NCBI GenBank assembly: GCA_020432165.1
Contig: JAGQGU010000013.1
Coordinates: 74,613-112,358 of the forward strand
DNA from: Thermomicrobiales bacterium
GTDB taxonomy: Bacteria > Chloroflexota > Chloroflexia > Thermomicrobiales > UBA6265
Reading direction: 5' to 3'
DNA: 37,746 nucleotides
This document shows, piece by piece, positions 1-7,822 of the stretch; position 1 is the stretch's first letter, and each line of letters opens with the position of its first letter. The position numbers and the translations under genes were made by a program. A model generated the notes under the pieces. It did not search any database and was not told the DNA's origin. It saw nothing but the letters and a program-made list of their open reading frames with translations.

Positions 1-135
1 AGCTGGAGTGCCATGATGTGCCTCCCCTGCCAGCCGTGGATTGCAGACGATGAGGGTGTCTGGCGCTACTGGGGCCAACAGTGTAACCTGCGTTTCCCCG
101 ATTGCCTGGACAATTGTAGGCCCCACAAAGTCTGA
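1..135 (+). CDS. C-terminal end of a cysteine-rich secreted protein (partial, paralog 1)
   Basis: Frame 1 is open from the window edge to a TGA at 133-135, giving 44 residues. They match the C-terminal domain of the next two genes: the CLPCQPW motif, then a Y-W-x-x-Q-C segment, then further cysteines spaced as in the neighbours. This is therefore the tail of a third tandem paralog whose start lies outside the window. Function is unknown. The regularly spaced cysteines suggest a disulfide-stabilised extracellular module. The stop lies 26 nt before the next start codon, so the copies could be co-transcribed. Confidence 0.75.
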   Translation, partial: SWSAMMCLPCQPWIADDEGVWRYWGQQCNLRFPDCLDNCRPHKV

Positions 136-161
136 TAGTGCTGATCTGTCCTGAGGAGTGA

Positions 162-944
162 ATGATGAACCCCACTATGATTGATACGATTACCCGTCTC
201 TTCGCCGACCGCAAGCTCTCCCGACGCCAGTCCTTCTCCGCTGTCGCCCAAGATGCCACCCCGGTCGCACCGGATGCTGAGCACGGACCGGAAATGCTCT
301 TCGTCCAGTCCTTTCAGTCTGGCAGTATCGTACCCAGCGATGATGTGGCTGGGCGCTACACAGTGACGCTCGATCACGGTCTGGGCGAGACCATCTATTT
401 CTCCGATCGTCCTGAGCGTATCGTCGGCTCGACCCCAGCCGCCGCCTTCCTCGATGGACTCGGATTTTCCGACGACAACCCACCCAACGCTGCGATCCTC
501 ACCCACAACCAGGAAGGTGAATCAACGCTGGCCGTGGTGGAACTCTTCGATCCGGTCTATGACGCCGCGACCAACTCCGTGACCTATGATCTCCAGATTC
601 TGGACCACTGGCAGGATGCGTCCGACCTGGGATTCGCCGAGACGCCGGTTGGCCTTGATGCCATCGGCGACACCTTTGGTACGGCACACCTCTTCATCGA
701 TGACTGCTCCACCTCGACCATCATGTGTCTAGATCGTAAGACCCTGAAGCACGTTGCCGGACTGATAGGTGACGATGCCCACGATGGCTGGTGCTATAGC
801 TGGGGGCAGGCAAAGTGCCTCCCCTGTCAACCGTGGCTCGACGCCAATCTAGACACTATTCAGGATTACTGGGATCAGCAGTGCAACGAAATGTACCCCG
901 CCTGCAAAAACAACTGCTTTGCAGATGGAGCAACAAACGATTGA
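162..944 (+). CDS. Cysteine-rich protein of unknown function, paralog 2, signal peptide core missing
   Basis: 260 aa. GAGGAG at 154-159 serves the ATG at 162 or the adjacent ATG at 165. After an N-terminal LSRRQ, the protein goes almost directly to AVAQDATP, then a beta-rich domain (about residues 45-150) with ETIYFSDRPERIVG and DNPPNAAILTHN, then FGTAHLFIDDC and a cysteine-rich C-terminus (CLPCQPW, QQCNEMYPACKNNC). Compared with the copy at 1035-1907, about 18 residues are missing between the twin arginines and the AQ(D/E)ATP motif, exactly where the hydrophobic core of the Tat signal should be. As encoded, the protein probably cannot be exported by a normal signal peptide. The YFSDRP / PPNA pattern resembles a widespread group of predicted secreted proteins, but I cannot assign a function. 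Confidence 0.8.
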   Translation: MMNPTMIDTITRLFADRKLSRRQSFSAVAQDATPVAPDAEHGPEMLFVQSFQSGSIVPSDDVAGRYTVTLDHGLGETIYFSDRPERIVGSTPAAAFLDGLGFSDDNPPNAAILTHNQEGESTLAVVELFDPVYDAATNSVTYDLQILDHWQDASDLGFAETPVGLDAIGDTFGTAHLFIDDCSTSTIMCLDRKTLKHVAGLIGDDAHDGWCYSWGQAKCLPCQPWLDANLDTIQDYWDQQCNEMYPACKNNCFADGATND

Positions 945-1034
945 CCTGTCTCGCCTGACTCTGGTAGTGCGCACCTGTCTCTCCACGGAATTTCTGTTGA
1001 TATCATCGCTATCTACCGCGAAAGGATGTCTCCC

Positions 1035-1907
1035 ATGGATCCAAACCGCTTTGAATCGATCACGAAACTATTCGCATCTCGTCGCCTGTCCCGGCGCAGG
1101 GTGGTCGCGGAGGCAGCGACAGGACTCGCAGCAGGCACTGCCACGGTTGCGGGCTTGCACATGACAACCGCCGCCCAGGAGGCGACCCCGCTCCCGAACG
1201 CCGACCATGGTCCCGCCATGCTATTTGTGCAATCGTTCGAGTCCGGCAGTATCGTGCCGAAAGCGGGGGAAGCAGGGCGCTACACAATGACGCTCGACCG
1301 CGGGCTGGGCGAGACCATCTACTTCTCCGATCGGCCTGATCGTATCGTCGGCTCGACCTCAACAGCCGCCTTCCTCAACGGCCTCGGGTTCCTTGATGAC
1401 AACCCGCCCAACGCCGCGATCCTGACCCACAATCCAGACGGTGCTTCAACTCTGGCCGTGGTGGAACTCTTCAATCCGATCTATGACGAGGAGACGGCGA
1501 CCCTCGCCTACGATGTATCTGTCCTCTAGCACTGGCAGGACAGCACCGATCTTGCCTTCGCAGAAGCACCAGTAGACGTTGATGCCATCGGCGACAGCTT
1601 TGGCACGGCCCACCTCTTCATCGATGACTGTCCCAACTGGGACATTGTGTGTACGCCGGATCCTCACAACTACCGCGTCGACACAAAGACTCCCCAGGTC
1701 GGAATCATCCCGGGGAGCGATCACGACGGCTGGTGCTATGACTGGAATGCGGATACCTGTATGCCCTGTGTTCCCTGGTTCGCTGGCAGCACCGGGTGGA
1801 ATCTCGCCCGGACATATTGGGCAGACCAGTGCGAGCAGCGTTTCAAGGCATGTAAAGGCAATTGTTACCCATGGGGAGTGTGTCTTGGCTGTAGTTCCGC
1901 GTTGTGA
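1035..1907 (+). pseudogene. Cysteine-rich secreted protein, paralog 3, interrupted by an in-frame TAG
   Basis: AAAGGA at 1021-1026 is well placed for the ATG at 1035; an in-frame ATG at 1026 overlaps that site. The N-terminus is a plausible Tat signal: LSRRRVV, a hydrophobic Ala/Gly stretch, then TTAAQEATP. The frame meets TAG at 1527-1529, where paralog 2 has GAC in LDHWQD. The same frame then stays open and alignable for 126 codons to TGA at 1905-1907, including HWQDSTDL, FGTAHLFIDDC, DGWCYDW and all C-terminal cysteines, plus an extra CLGC. A single substitution, with no indel, separates it from an intact reading frame of about 290 codons. It could be a recent nonsense mutation, a base-call error or a suppressed amber codon. 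Confidence 0.75.
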
Positions 1908-2081
1908 GTGAGGTAGCATCGCCCTTGTGGCATTGGTACCGACAAATGCCCCACATATAGATATCGAGGGCGAAAAGTAGACTCGCCCCTCGCCAGCGAC
2001 GGGACGTCGCGGCGAGTTGGGCGGGTTCAAGTGGCCATCCAGCGCGCAATTCTGGCGCAGGTGAAGGAGTTGACCGCATTC

Positions 2082-2106
2082 GCCGGGTATGAAACCCGGC
2101 GCTACC
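2082..2106 (+). repeat. Hairpin-plus-GCTACC interspersed repeat, copy A
   Basis: The arms GCCGGGT (2082-2088) and ACCCGGC (2094-2100) form a perfect 7-bp stem around the 5-nt loop ATGAA, followed directly by GCTACC at 2101-2106. The geometry equals that of the copies at 14554-14578 and 35084-35108, although the stem sequence differs. It overlaps the start of the 48-bp tandem repeat. Confidence 0.6.
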
Positions 2107-2196
2107 AACCCGGGCAACTCGCGCAGCTTCGCTGCTACGAGGCCCGGCGCTACCAACCCGGGCAACTCGCGCAGCTTCGCTGCTACGAGGCCCGGG
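2095..2196 (+). repeat. 48-bp tandem direct repeat, two full copies plus a fragment
   Basis: The 48-bp unit begins CCCGGCGCTACCAACCCGGG at 2095, recurs identically at 2143, and begins a third time at 2191 with only CCCGG before diverging. Each unit contains GCAGC-TTC-GCTGC, a 5-bp stem with a 3-nt loop, followed by TACG. Two perfectly identical copies suggest recent slippage or unequal exchange. There are no spacers, so it is not a CRISPR array. Confidence 0.85.
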
Positions 2197-2295
2197 TCTA
2201 CCTCACTGCCACTCGTCTCCACGCATTTTGTCTGTGCAGACGCCCATGCGGGTGTCAGACGCTCGCCCCAACAGCTCTGCGGATATGGACGTCTA

Positions 2296-3063
2296 TCAGT
2301 TCCCGGCAACCGTCACCTTGCGCGGGCGGAGGCTGTCCATCCCGCCGTCAACCGCCAGGCAGACACCGGTGGTTGATGTCGCGAACGGGCTCGCCAGATA
2401 GAGGACAGCTTCGGCGATCTCGTCCATCTCCACCAGCCGACCGTGCGGCTGGCGCTCCTGCAGCTGACGGAGTTCAGCGGCGGGATCGGCGGCATTCGCG
2501 AGGAGGCGGCCGATCCAGGGTGTGTTCGCCGTTCCCGGGCTGACACAATTGACTCGGATCCCGTCTTTGAGATGATCCACTGCCATGGCTCTGGTCAGTG
2601 CAACGACTGCGCCCTTGGAGGCGCTATAGACGGCACGCTGCTCGAGTCCGACCGTGGCCGCGATCGAGCCCACATTCACGATCGCTGCATGCTCCGAGCA
2701 GCGCAGATAGGGCAAAGCTGCCCGGGCGACTCGCGCCATGCCCACGACATTGATATCGAGCACGCGCGCCCATTCCTCGTCAGTGGCATCCTCAATCGAT
2801 CCCTGCGCGCCTACGCCAGCGTTATTGATCACGATGTCAATGCCACCATGCGCGCTCGCCGCGGTCTCAATGGCCGCGCGGACTGCCTCACTGTTCCGGA
2901 TATCCGCTTCTATCGCCAGCGCACCCGCGGGCGCATACTCACCGAAGGCGATATCAAGCACGGCAACCCTGGCGCCAGCTTTCATGAGACTGCTCGCGAT
3001 GGTCGCGCCAATACCGGATGCACCGCCGGTCACAACTGCGGACAGGTTATCGAATGTCGCCAT
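2296..3063 (-). CDS. SDR-family dehydrogenase, probable 2-keto-3-deoxy-L-fuconate dehydrogenase
   Basis: 255 aa, the usual length of a classical short-chain dehydrogenase. The Rossmann motif TGGASGIG is at residues 12-19, Asp37 at the end of beta-2 favours NAD over NADP, NNAG is at 79-82, and the catalytic residues are Asn104, Ser132, Tyr145 and Lys149 (YSASK). Its start overlaps the stop of the upstream FAH hydrolase gene by 17 bp, so the two are co-transcribed and probably translationally coupled. In the known non-phosphorylative L-fucose pathway, an SDR oxidises 2-keto-3-deoxy-L-fuconate to the 2,4-diketo acid that a FAH-family enzyme then cleaves. The step is assigned from context; the family alone does not fix the substrate. 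L-fucose dehydrogenase is the main alternative. Confidence 0.82.
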   Translation of the reverse strand: MATFDNLSAVVTGGASGIGATIASSLMKAGARVAVLDIAFGEYAPAGALAIEADIRNSEAVRAAIETAASAHGGIDIVINNAGVGAQGSIEDATDEEWARVLDINVVGMARVARAALPYLRCSEHAAIVNVGSIAATVGLEQRAVYSASKGAVVALTRAMAVDHLKDGIRVNCVSPGTANTPWIGRLLANAADPAAELRQLQERQPHGRLVEMDEIAEAVLYLASPFATSTTGVCLAVDGGMDSLRPRKVTVAGN

Positions 3064-3919
3064 GATTGTTCTCCCACTCTACAAAACGCTGACGTTGTCG
3101 TCCAAGCCCTTCGATCTCAACCTCGACGATATCTCCCGGTTTGAGATACGGGAATCGCCCGGAGAGAGCGACGCCTTCCGGCGTGCCCGTCAGCACGACA
3201 TCGCCTGCCTCCAGTGCCAGAAACTGACTGAGGTGCCAGATGATGTGATCCACCGAGAAGATCATGTCCGCTGTCGAGGAATCCTGCCGCGGTTCGCCAT
3301 TAACCCAGCTGCGGAGCCGAAGATCGCCCGGATCGCATTCGTCAGGCGTGACCAGCCATGGTCCGAGCGGGCTGAATCCCGGTGCACATTTGCCTTTGCT
3401 CCACTGGCCACCGGAGCGATCGATCTGAAACTCCCGCTCAGAAAGATCATTGGCAACGACGAATCCTGCAATATAGTCCCTCGATTGCTCCGGGGATGAG
3501 AGGTAGTGCGCGCGTCGCCCGATGACAACACCGAGTTCAACCTCCCAGTCGGTCTTCACACTATTCCGGGGGATGGTGACATCATCGTCCGGTCCGGCGA
3601 GGGTGTTTGGTGTCTTGAGAAAGAGCACGGGGTCGGTCGGTGCCGCTGCGCCGGACTCAGCAGCGTGGGCCGCGTAGTTCAAACCAATGCAGAGGATCGC
3701 TCCCGGATTCGCGATCGGGGAACCGTATCGCAGCGGTGTGCTGGCGGGTAACTCAGGTAGTTCGCCGCGCTCGTGCAGCTCGGTGATCCGATCTATCGCT
3801 CCGGATGCGAGACTCGCAGGCGTCAGATCGTCGACCACAGCCCGTAGATCGAAGAGCTTGTCGTCCGCTATCAGAACAGGGATCTCTGATCCTCTATCCC
3901 CTACTCGGGCAAGTTTCAC
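3047..3919 (-). CDS. Fumarylacetoacetate hydrolase family protein, probable 2,4-diketo-3-deoxy-L-fuconate hydrolase
   Basis: 290 aa with a GTG start preceded by GGGGAGG (3928-3934 on the + strand). The FAH fold is clear: GLNYAAHAAESG (79-90), the metal ligands Glu126 and Glu128 in DWEVELGVVIG, Asp158 in VANDLSERE, then GKCAPGFSPLGPW and DVVLTGTPEGV. Members of this family bind Mg2+ or Mn2+ and hydrolyse C-C bonds in beta-diketo acids. In the fucose route the products would be pyruvate and L-lactate. It is the first gene of the leftward unit and is transcribed divergently from the fuconate dehydratase gene. Activity on other 2-keto-3-deoxy or diketo sugar acids cannot be excluded. Confidence 0.85.
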   Translation of the reverse strand: MKLARVGDRGSEIPVLIADDKLFDLRAVVDDLTPASLASGAIDRITELHERGELPELPASTPLRYGSPIANPGAILCIGLNYAAHAAESGAAAPTDPVLFLKTPNTLAGPDDDVTIPRNSVKTDWEVELGVVIGRRAHYLSSPEQSRDYIAGFVVANDLSEREFQIDRSGGQWSKGKCAPGFSPLGPWLVTPDECDPGDLRLRSWVNGEPRQDSSTADMIFSVDHIIWHLSQFLALEAGDVVLTGTPEGVALSGRFPYLKPGDIVEVEIEGLGRQRQRFVEWENNHGDIR

Positions 3920-4024
3920 TGAGCAATCCTCCCCTTGGTCTATACATTTCGTGTTGACCTATGTCACACTAGACATCCGACCTTTCGGTCATCGTATACG
4001 CATACTTTACACGGAAGGAAGACC
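3920..4024. promoter_or_regulatory. Divergent promoter/operator region of the fucose cluster
   Basis: This 105-bp gap must drive both transcription units. On the minus strand GTGACA (3962-3967) and TATAGA (3939-3944) are separated by 17 bp, a fair sigma-70 pair, although the implied leader before the GTG at 3919 is very short. An imperfect dyad, GTGTTGAC / GTCACAC at 3951-3969, covers that -35 box. A perfect palindrome CGTATACG lies at 3993-4000; its GTATAC core resembles operators of FCD-type GntR regulators such as UxuR. GACC-TTTC-GGTC at 3979-3990 is a third dyad. The cluster encodes such a regulator at 7103, so autoregulation from here is plausible. No site is proven. Confidence 0.4.
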
Positions 4025-5308
4025 TTGTCCAGATTCACTGATTTCCAAACAAGCGATATCCGATTTCCTACCTCCCAGACGTTGGATGGGTCGGATGCGA
4101 TGAACCCCGATCCGGACTACTCCGCTGCTTATGTGCGCGTCAGCACGGATGCGGACGACGGCCACGAGGGACACGCATTCGTGTTCACCATTGGCCGGGG
4201 CAACGATGTGCAGGTGGCCGCGATCGCTGCGCTGCGGGAACGCCTCATCGGGCGAAATGTCGAGGATGTGCTGTCCGACCTCGGCAGCTTCTCTCGCGAG
4301 CTCATTTATGACTCGCAGTTGCGGTGGCTTGGCCCGGAGAAGGGTGTCATGCATATGGCGATCGGAGCCGTGCTGAACGCGCTCTGGGATCTGCGCGCCA
4401 AGCGCGCGGGCCTGCCATTGTGGAAGCTCCTATCGACGCTGTCGCCGGAAGAGATCGTTGACCTTGTCGATTTTCGCTACCTCTCCGATGCCCTCACGCG
4501 CGAGGAAGCCCTGGAGATCCTGCAGCGCGCGGTTCCGGGGCGAGCACAGAGAGAAGCTGAGCTTCTCGCCTCTGGCTACCCGGCCTATACGACAACACCG
4601 GGGTGGCTTGGCTACACCGACGAGAAGCTGGAACGACTGTGCCATGAAGCCGTGGAGGCAGGCTTTTCGCTGATCAAACTCAAGGTCGGTGCTGATCGGG
4701 CCGATGATATTCGCCGTCTAGAGATCGCGCGCCGTACCGTCGGCGATGATGTGCGCATCGCGGTCGATGCCAATCAGCATTGGGATCGCGCGGAAGCGAT
4801 CGACTGGATGGCCGATCTTGCCGCATTCGATATCGCCTGGCTTGAGGAGCCAACCAATCCGGATGACATTCTCGCCCATGCGGCGATCGCCAAAGCGATA
4901 GCACCCATCCCGGTCGCAACCGGAGAACACGCCGCCGGTCGGGTGATGTTCAAGCAGTTCCTCCAGGCGGATGCGCTCCAGATACTGCAGATGGACGCGA
5001 CCCGTGTTGGCGGCGTCAACGAGAATATCGCCATCCTGCTCCTGGCTGCCAAGTTCGGTGTACCGGTCTGTCCTCACGCTGGCGGAGTCGGACTCTGCGA
5101 GGCAGTGCAGCATCTGGCAATGTTCGATTTCGTTGCAGTAAGCACCTCAATGGATACTCGCGTCATCGAGTTCGTGGATCACCTTCATGAGCACTTCATC
5201 ACTCCGGTTGATGTACGTGCCGGACGATACTGGGCACCGGGTGCATCGGGGGCCGGTACAGAGATGCATATAGATTCGATCCGCACATACACGGTACGTG
5301 GCGAGTAA
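4025..5308 (+). CDS. L-fuconate dehydratase (enolase superfamily)
   Basis: Dehydrates L-fuconate to 2-keto-3-deoxy-L-fuconate. I chose the TTG at 4025, which follows GGAAGGA at 4013-4019; the ATG at 3935 would place the divergent promoter inside the gene. With this start (427 aa) the expected residues fall at Lys218 and Lys220 (LIKLK), metal ligands Asp248, Glu274 and Glu301, Asp324 and His351 (CPHAGG). From memory this is the numbering of the characterised Xanthomonas campestris enzyme, which supports the start. Signature stretches [23 protein letters not shown] and [10 protein letters not shown] are typical of fuconate dehydratase and its human relative ENOSF1, and not of rhamnonate or galactarate dehydratases. 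It is the first gene of the rightward unit. Confidence 0.92.
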   Translation: MSRFTDFQTSDIRFPTSQTLDGSDAMNPDPDYSAAYVRVSTDADDGHEGHAFVFTIGRGNDVQVAAIAALRERLIGRNVEDVLSDLGSFSRELIYDSQLRWLGPEKGVMHMAIGAVLNALWDLRAKRAGLPLWKLLSTLSPEEIVDLVDFRYLSDALTREEALEILQRAVPGRAQREAELLASGYPAYTTTPGWLGYTDEKLERLCHEAVEAGFSLIKLKVGADRADDIRRLEIARRTVGDDVRIAVDANQHWDRAEAIDWMADLAAFDIAWLEEPTNPDDILAHAAIAKAIAPIPVATGEHAAGRVMFKQFLQADALQILQMDATRVGGVNENIAILLLAAKFGVPVCPHAGGVGLCEAVQHLAMFDFVAVSTSMDTRVIEFVDHLHEHFITPVDVRAGRYWAPGASGAGTEMHIDSIRTYTVRGE

Positions 5309-5312
5309 TAGC

Positions 5313-6257
5313 ATGGCTGAATTCACCCGGCTCGGACTCGGTGCGGCCAACCTCGGCAATCTCTACCGACCCATGAGCGATGATGAGGCGTGGAAAATTC
5401 TCGAGACGGCTTGGGATGAAGGGATCCGCTACTTCGACACCGCGCCGCACTACGGTCTCGGATTGTCGGAGCGACGACTCGGCGCATTTCTGGCCACGAA
5501 ACCTCGTGACGAATATGTCGTATCCACAAAGGTAGGACGTCTCCTGCGTGCCGTTGAGAATGCGGGTGGTGCACTTGATAACCAGGACTTTGCCGTACCA
5601 GCCGATGTTCAGCGAGTGTGGGACTTCTCCGCGGATGGTATTCGCCGCAGCCTTGAAGAGTCACTGGCACGCCTCGGTCTCGACCGGGTAGATATCCTGT
5701 ACCTGCATGACCCGGAGCGATTCGATCTCGATCTTGCTGATCGAGAGGCATATCCGACGCTGGTGAAGATGCGTGAGGAAGGGCTCGTCGATGCTGTCGG
5801 TATCGGATCAATGTCCGTCGATGCGCTCGCCCGCGCAGCCATGAATGCCGATCTCGATGTTCTCATGGTGGCAGGAAGGCTCACACTCGCCGAGCAACCG
5901 ACACTGCGTCGGATCCTTCCATCCGCTGAGGAGAATGGCCAGGAGATCGTGGCTGCGGGTGTTTTCAATTCCGGACTGCTGGCGCAGGCGGAGCCCAATG
6001 CTTCATCACGGTATGAATATGGGTCGGTGCCACCCGCACTGCTTGAGAAGGTCTCACAGATCGCACATGTTTGTTCCGAGTTCGGCGTGGACCTGCCGAC
6101 GGCGGCTCTGCAGTATCCGCTGCGATTCAGCGGTGTACGCTCGGTTGTGGTCGGTGCGAGTTCTGCGCAGCAACTCGCCGCGAATGCACACCGCATGGCC
6201 ACGACTGTGCCTGAAGAACTGTGGGAACAGCTAACTGAACGGGGGTTGGTGGGATGA
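5313..6257 (+). CDS. Aldo/keto reductase, probable L-fucose (aldose) 1-dehydrogenase
   Basis: 314 aa from the ATG at 5313, 4 nt after the dehydratase stop; a GTG at 5298 is in frame but overlaps the upstream gene. The aldo-keto reductase tetrad is present: Asp42 and Tyr47 in YFDTAPHYG, Lys73 in VVSTKVGR and His132 in YLHDPE. The sequence style, with GLGAANLGNLYRPMSDDEA and a late VVVGASS, fits the group containing L-fucose / D-threo-aldose 1-dehydrogenases. These oxidise the C1 hydroxyl of the pyranose to the 1,5-lactone using NAD(P). The next gene, a lactonase, starts inside this gene's stop codon (ATGA), so the two steps are coupled. Confidence 0.85.
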   Translation: MAEFTRLGLGAANLGNLYRPMSDDEAWKILETAWDEGIRYFDTAPHYGLGLSERRLGAFLATKPRDEYVVSTKVGRLLRAVENAGGALDNQDFAVPADVQRVWDFSADGIRRSLEESLARLGLDRVDILYLHDPERFDLDLADREAYPTLVKMREEGLVDAVGIGSMSVDALARAAMNADLDVLMVAGRLTLAEQPTLRRILPSAEENGQEIVAAGVFNSGLLAQAEPNASSRYEYGSVPPALLEKVSQIAHVCSEFGVDLPTAALQYPLRFSGVRSVVVGASSAQQLAANAHRMATTVPEELWEQLTERGLVG

Positions 6258-7093
6258 GTACCACCGCGCCCATCATCGACGCTCATATGCATCTGTGGAA
6301 GCGGTCAAACAGCACATACTCCTGGCTAGGCAATGTGGATGAGGCGCTGCAACGGGACTTCAGTTCGGAACTCGCCGAAGTAGAACTGCGATCTGCAGGA
6401 GTCTCCAGTGCAATCCTCGTCCAGGCGGACGATACACATACTGACACCGCACACATGCTCTCTGTCGCGGAGACACATTCATGGGTTGCGGGAGTTGTGG
6501 CCTGGGTACCGCTCGAGCATCCAGACGAGGCGGAACGAAAAATCGGGGAACTGAGCCAGCATCACCCCAAGGTGCGAGGTATTCGTCAACTCATCCACGA
6601 TGATCCTCGACCAGGTCTGCTCAATACCCCTTCTGTTCGCGAGACATTGGGAATCATCGCCAACCATCAACTTGCATTCGACGTGCCGGATGCGTGGCCG
6701 CGAGATCTCCCATCCGTGAAAGGAGTGGCGGATCAATACCCTTCTCTCCCGATTGTCGTCGATCACCTGGGCAAACCGCCCGCGCAGGTAGATCACCTCC
6801 CGGCCTGGGCGGAAGTCATCTCCGAGTTGGCACAGCGACCAGACATCTTTGCCAAGCTCTCAGGATTGCATTACCTCGGTGACGAACAACTCAGTCGCGT
6901 CTGGGAGATTGCGTTGGAGGCGTTCGGTCCTGAGCGGCTACTCTGGGGAAGTGACTGGCCGATGTCAGTGCCTCACGGAGGCTACCGTGTTCACGCCCGT
7001 CGTATCTGGAGTCTGCTCGATGAACTCACCGACCGAGAGCGCCGCGCAATCCTTGGCGACACAGCTCGCCGCGTGTACAAGCTTGAGGTTTAG
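6254..7093 (+). CDS. Amidohydrolase-family lactonase, probable L-fucono-1,5-lactonase
   Basis: 279 aa; the ATG shares ATGA with the stop of the dehydrogenase. The TIM-barrel amidohydrolase pattern of the COG3618 group is visible: DAHMHLW at residues 9-15 (the HxH metal site), GIRQLIHDD, VVDHLGKPP and LLWGSDWPMS near the C-terminus carrying the barrel-end Asp. Members hydrolyse sugar lactones; characterised ones include L-fuconolactonase and L-rhamnono-gamma-lactonase. In this operon it would open L-fucono-1,5-lactone to L-fuconate, the substrate of the first gene. Family assignment is firm; the exact lactone comes from context. Confidence 0.87.
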   Translation: MSTTAPIIDAHMHLWKRSNSTYSWLGNVDEALQRDFSSELAEVELRSAGVSSAILVQADDTHTDTAHMLSVAETHSWVAGVVAWVPLEHPDEAERKIGELSQHHPKVRGIRQLIHDDPRPGLLNTPSVRETLGIIANHQLAFDVPDAWPRDLPSVKGVADQYPSLPIVVDHLGKPPAQVDHLPAWAEVISELAQRPDIFAKLSGLHYLGDEQLSRVWEIALEAFGPERLLWGSDWPMSVPHGGYRVHARRIWSLLDELTDRERRAILGDTARRVYKLEV

Positions 7094-7102
7094 GATTTAG
7101 CC

Positions 7103-7822
7103 GTGGCAGTGACCGATCAAGCAATACGCAAGATCAAGGATATGATCCTCAGCGGCGATCTCCAACCTGGGCAGCGCCTTCCTCCGGAGAAAGAACTCAG
7201 TGAGCGCCTCGGCTTATCCAGAAATTCGCTGCGCGAAGCGGTGAAGGCTCTGGAGGTGATCAAGGTGCTGGATGTGCGTCGGGGTGATGGCACCTATGTC
7301 ACGAGCCTCGAGCCTGAGCTGCTACTCGACGCACTGTCGTTCGTTGTTGATCTGCATCAGGATCACTCGATCATCGAGATATTTGAGGTACGCCGTGTAC
7401 TTGAGCCGTATGCCGCATGGTGCGCCGCTACTACAATCTCGAATAACGATATCGCCAGACTCCGGAGCATGTTGGACAGCGTCAATGAGGGCACATCCGT
7501 TGAAGACCTTGTTGCCCACGACCTGGAGTTCCATAGCCTGATCAATCATGCGGGTGGGAACGACTATATGGCGAATCTCCTCGATAGCCTTTCCAGCGCG
7601 ACCGTGCGAGCACGGGTATGGCGGGGAGTGACGCAGGAGGGAGCCGTAGCCAGGACGCTAGAGGAGCACCGCGCGATCGTGAGTGCACTGGAGAGCCATG
7701 ATCCTGAGATGGCCCGATCCTGGGCGTCCATTCATGTCGGCGGCATTGAAGCCTGGGTTCGGCGGGCAATTACGGATTCGAATGAAAAAGGAGATGACTA
7801 CTCATGCTTTTCGGCACACTGA
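7103..7822 (+). CDS. GntR-family transcriptional regulator, FCD type
   Basis: 239 aa with a GTG start and AGGA at 7092-7095. Residues 1-70 form the GntR winged helix (LQPGQRLPPEKELSERLGLSRNSLREAVKALE followed by the wing RRGDGTYV). The rest is an alpha-helical FCD ligand-binding domain with the usual EVRRVLEPYAA, D(L)EFHSLI and HRAIVSAL elements; Asp and His residues there bind metal and ligand in this family. Placed between the lactonase and mutarotase genes, it is most likely the local repressor, responding to a sugar acid intermediate such as fuconate or 2-keto-3-deoxyfuconate. Its 3' end overlaps the next gene by 19 bp. Ligand and operator are inferred, not shown. Confidence 0.88.
   Translation: MAVTDQAIRKIKDMILSGDLQPGQRLPPEKELSERLGLSRNSLREAVKALEVIKVLDVRRGDGTYVTSLEPELLLDALSFVVDLHQDHSIIEIFEVRRVLEPYAAWCAATTISNNDIARLRSMLDSVNEGTSVEDLVAHDLEFHSLINHAGGNDYMANLLDSLSSATVRARVWRGVTQEGAVARTLEEHRAIVSALESHDPEMARSWASIHVGGIEAWVRRAITDSNEKGDDYSCFSAH

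Larger units (their letters stand above)
1908..2295. other. 388-bp non-coding, repeat-rich intergenic region between convergent genes
   Basis: I find no convincing gene here. It separates the rightward cysteine-rich paralogs from the leftward SDR gene. It contains a nested dyad at 1989-2016 (CTCGCC and GGCGAG arms around GACG / CGTC), a hairpin with GCTACC tail at 2082-2106, and a 48-bp tandem repeat at 2095-2196. There is no T-tract to mark a classical terminator, though the hairpins could halt transcription from both sides. Overlapping ORFs in this stretch have low-complexity or repetitive translations and no recognisable domain. Confidence 0.6.

Noticed and set aside
2095-2196. Tandem repeats considered as a CRISPR array
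   Set aside because: Units are contiguous with no unique spacers, only two full copies, and no cas genes are present.
1446-2309. 287-aa minus-strand ORF
   Set aside because: It runs antisense through paralog 3 and then across the tandem repeats, giving a duplicated LRELPGLVAPGLVAAK stretch; no domain or ribosome site.
3935-4024. ATG at 3935 as start of the fuconate dehydratase
   Set aside because: It would extend the protein across the divergent promoter region with a non-homologous leader; the TTG at 4025 has a good ribosome site and gives the expected residue numbering.
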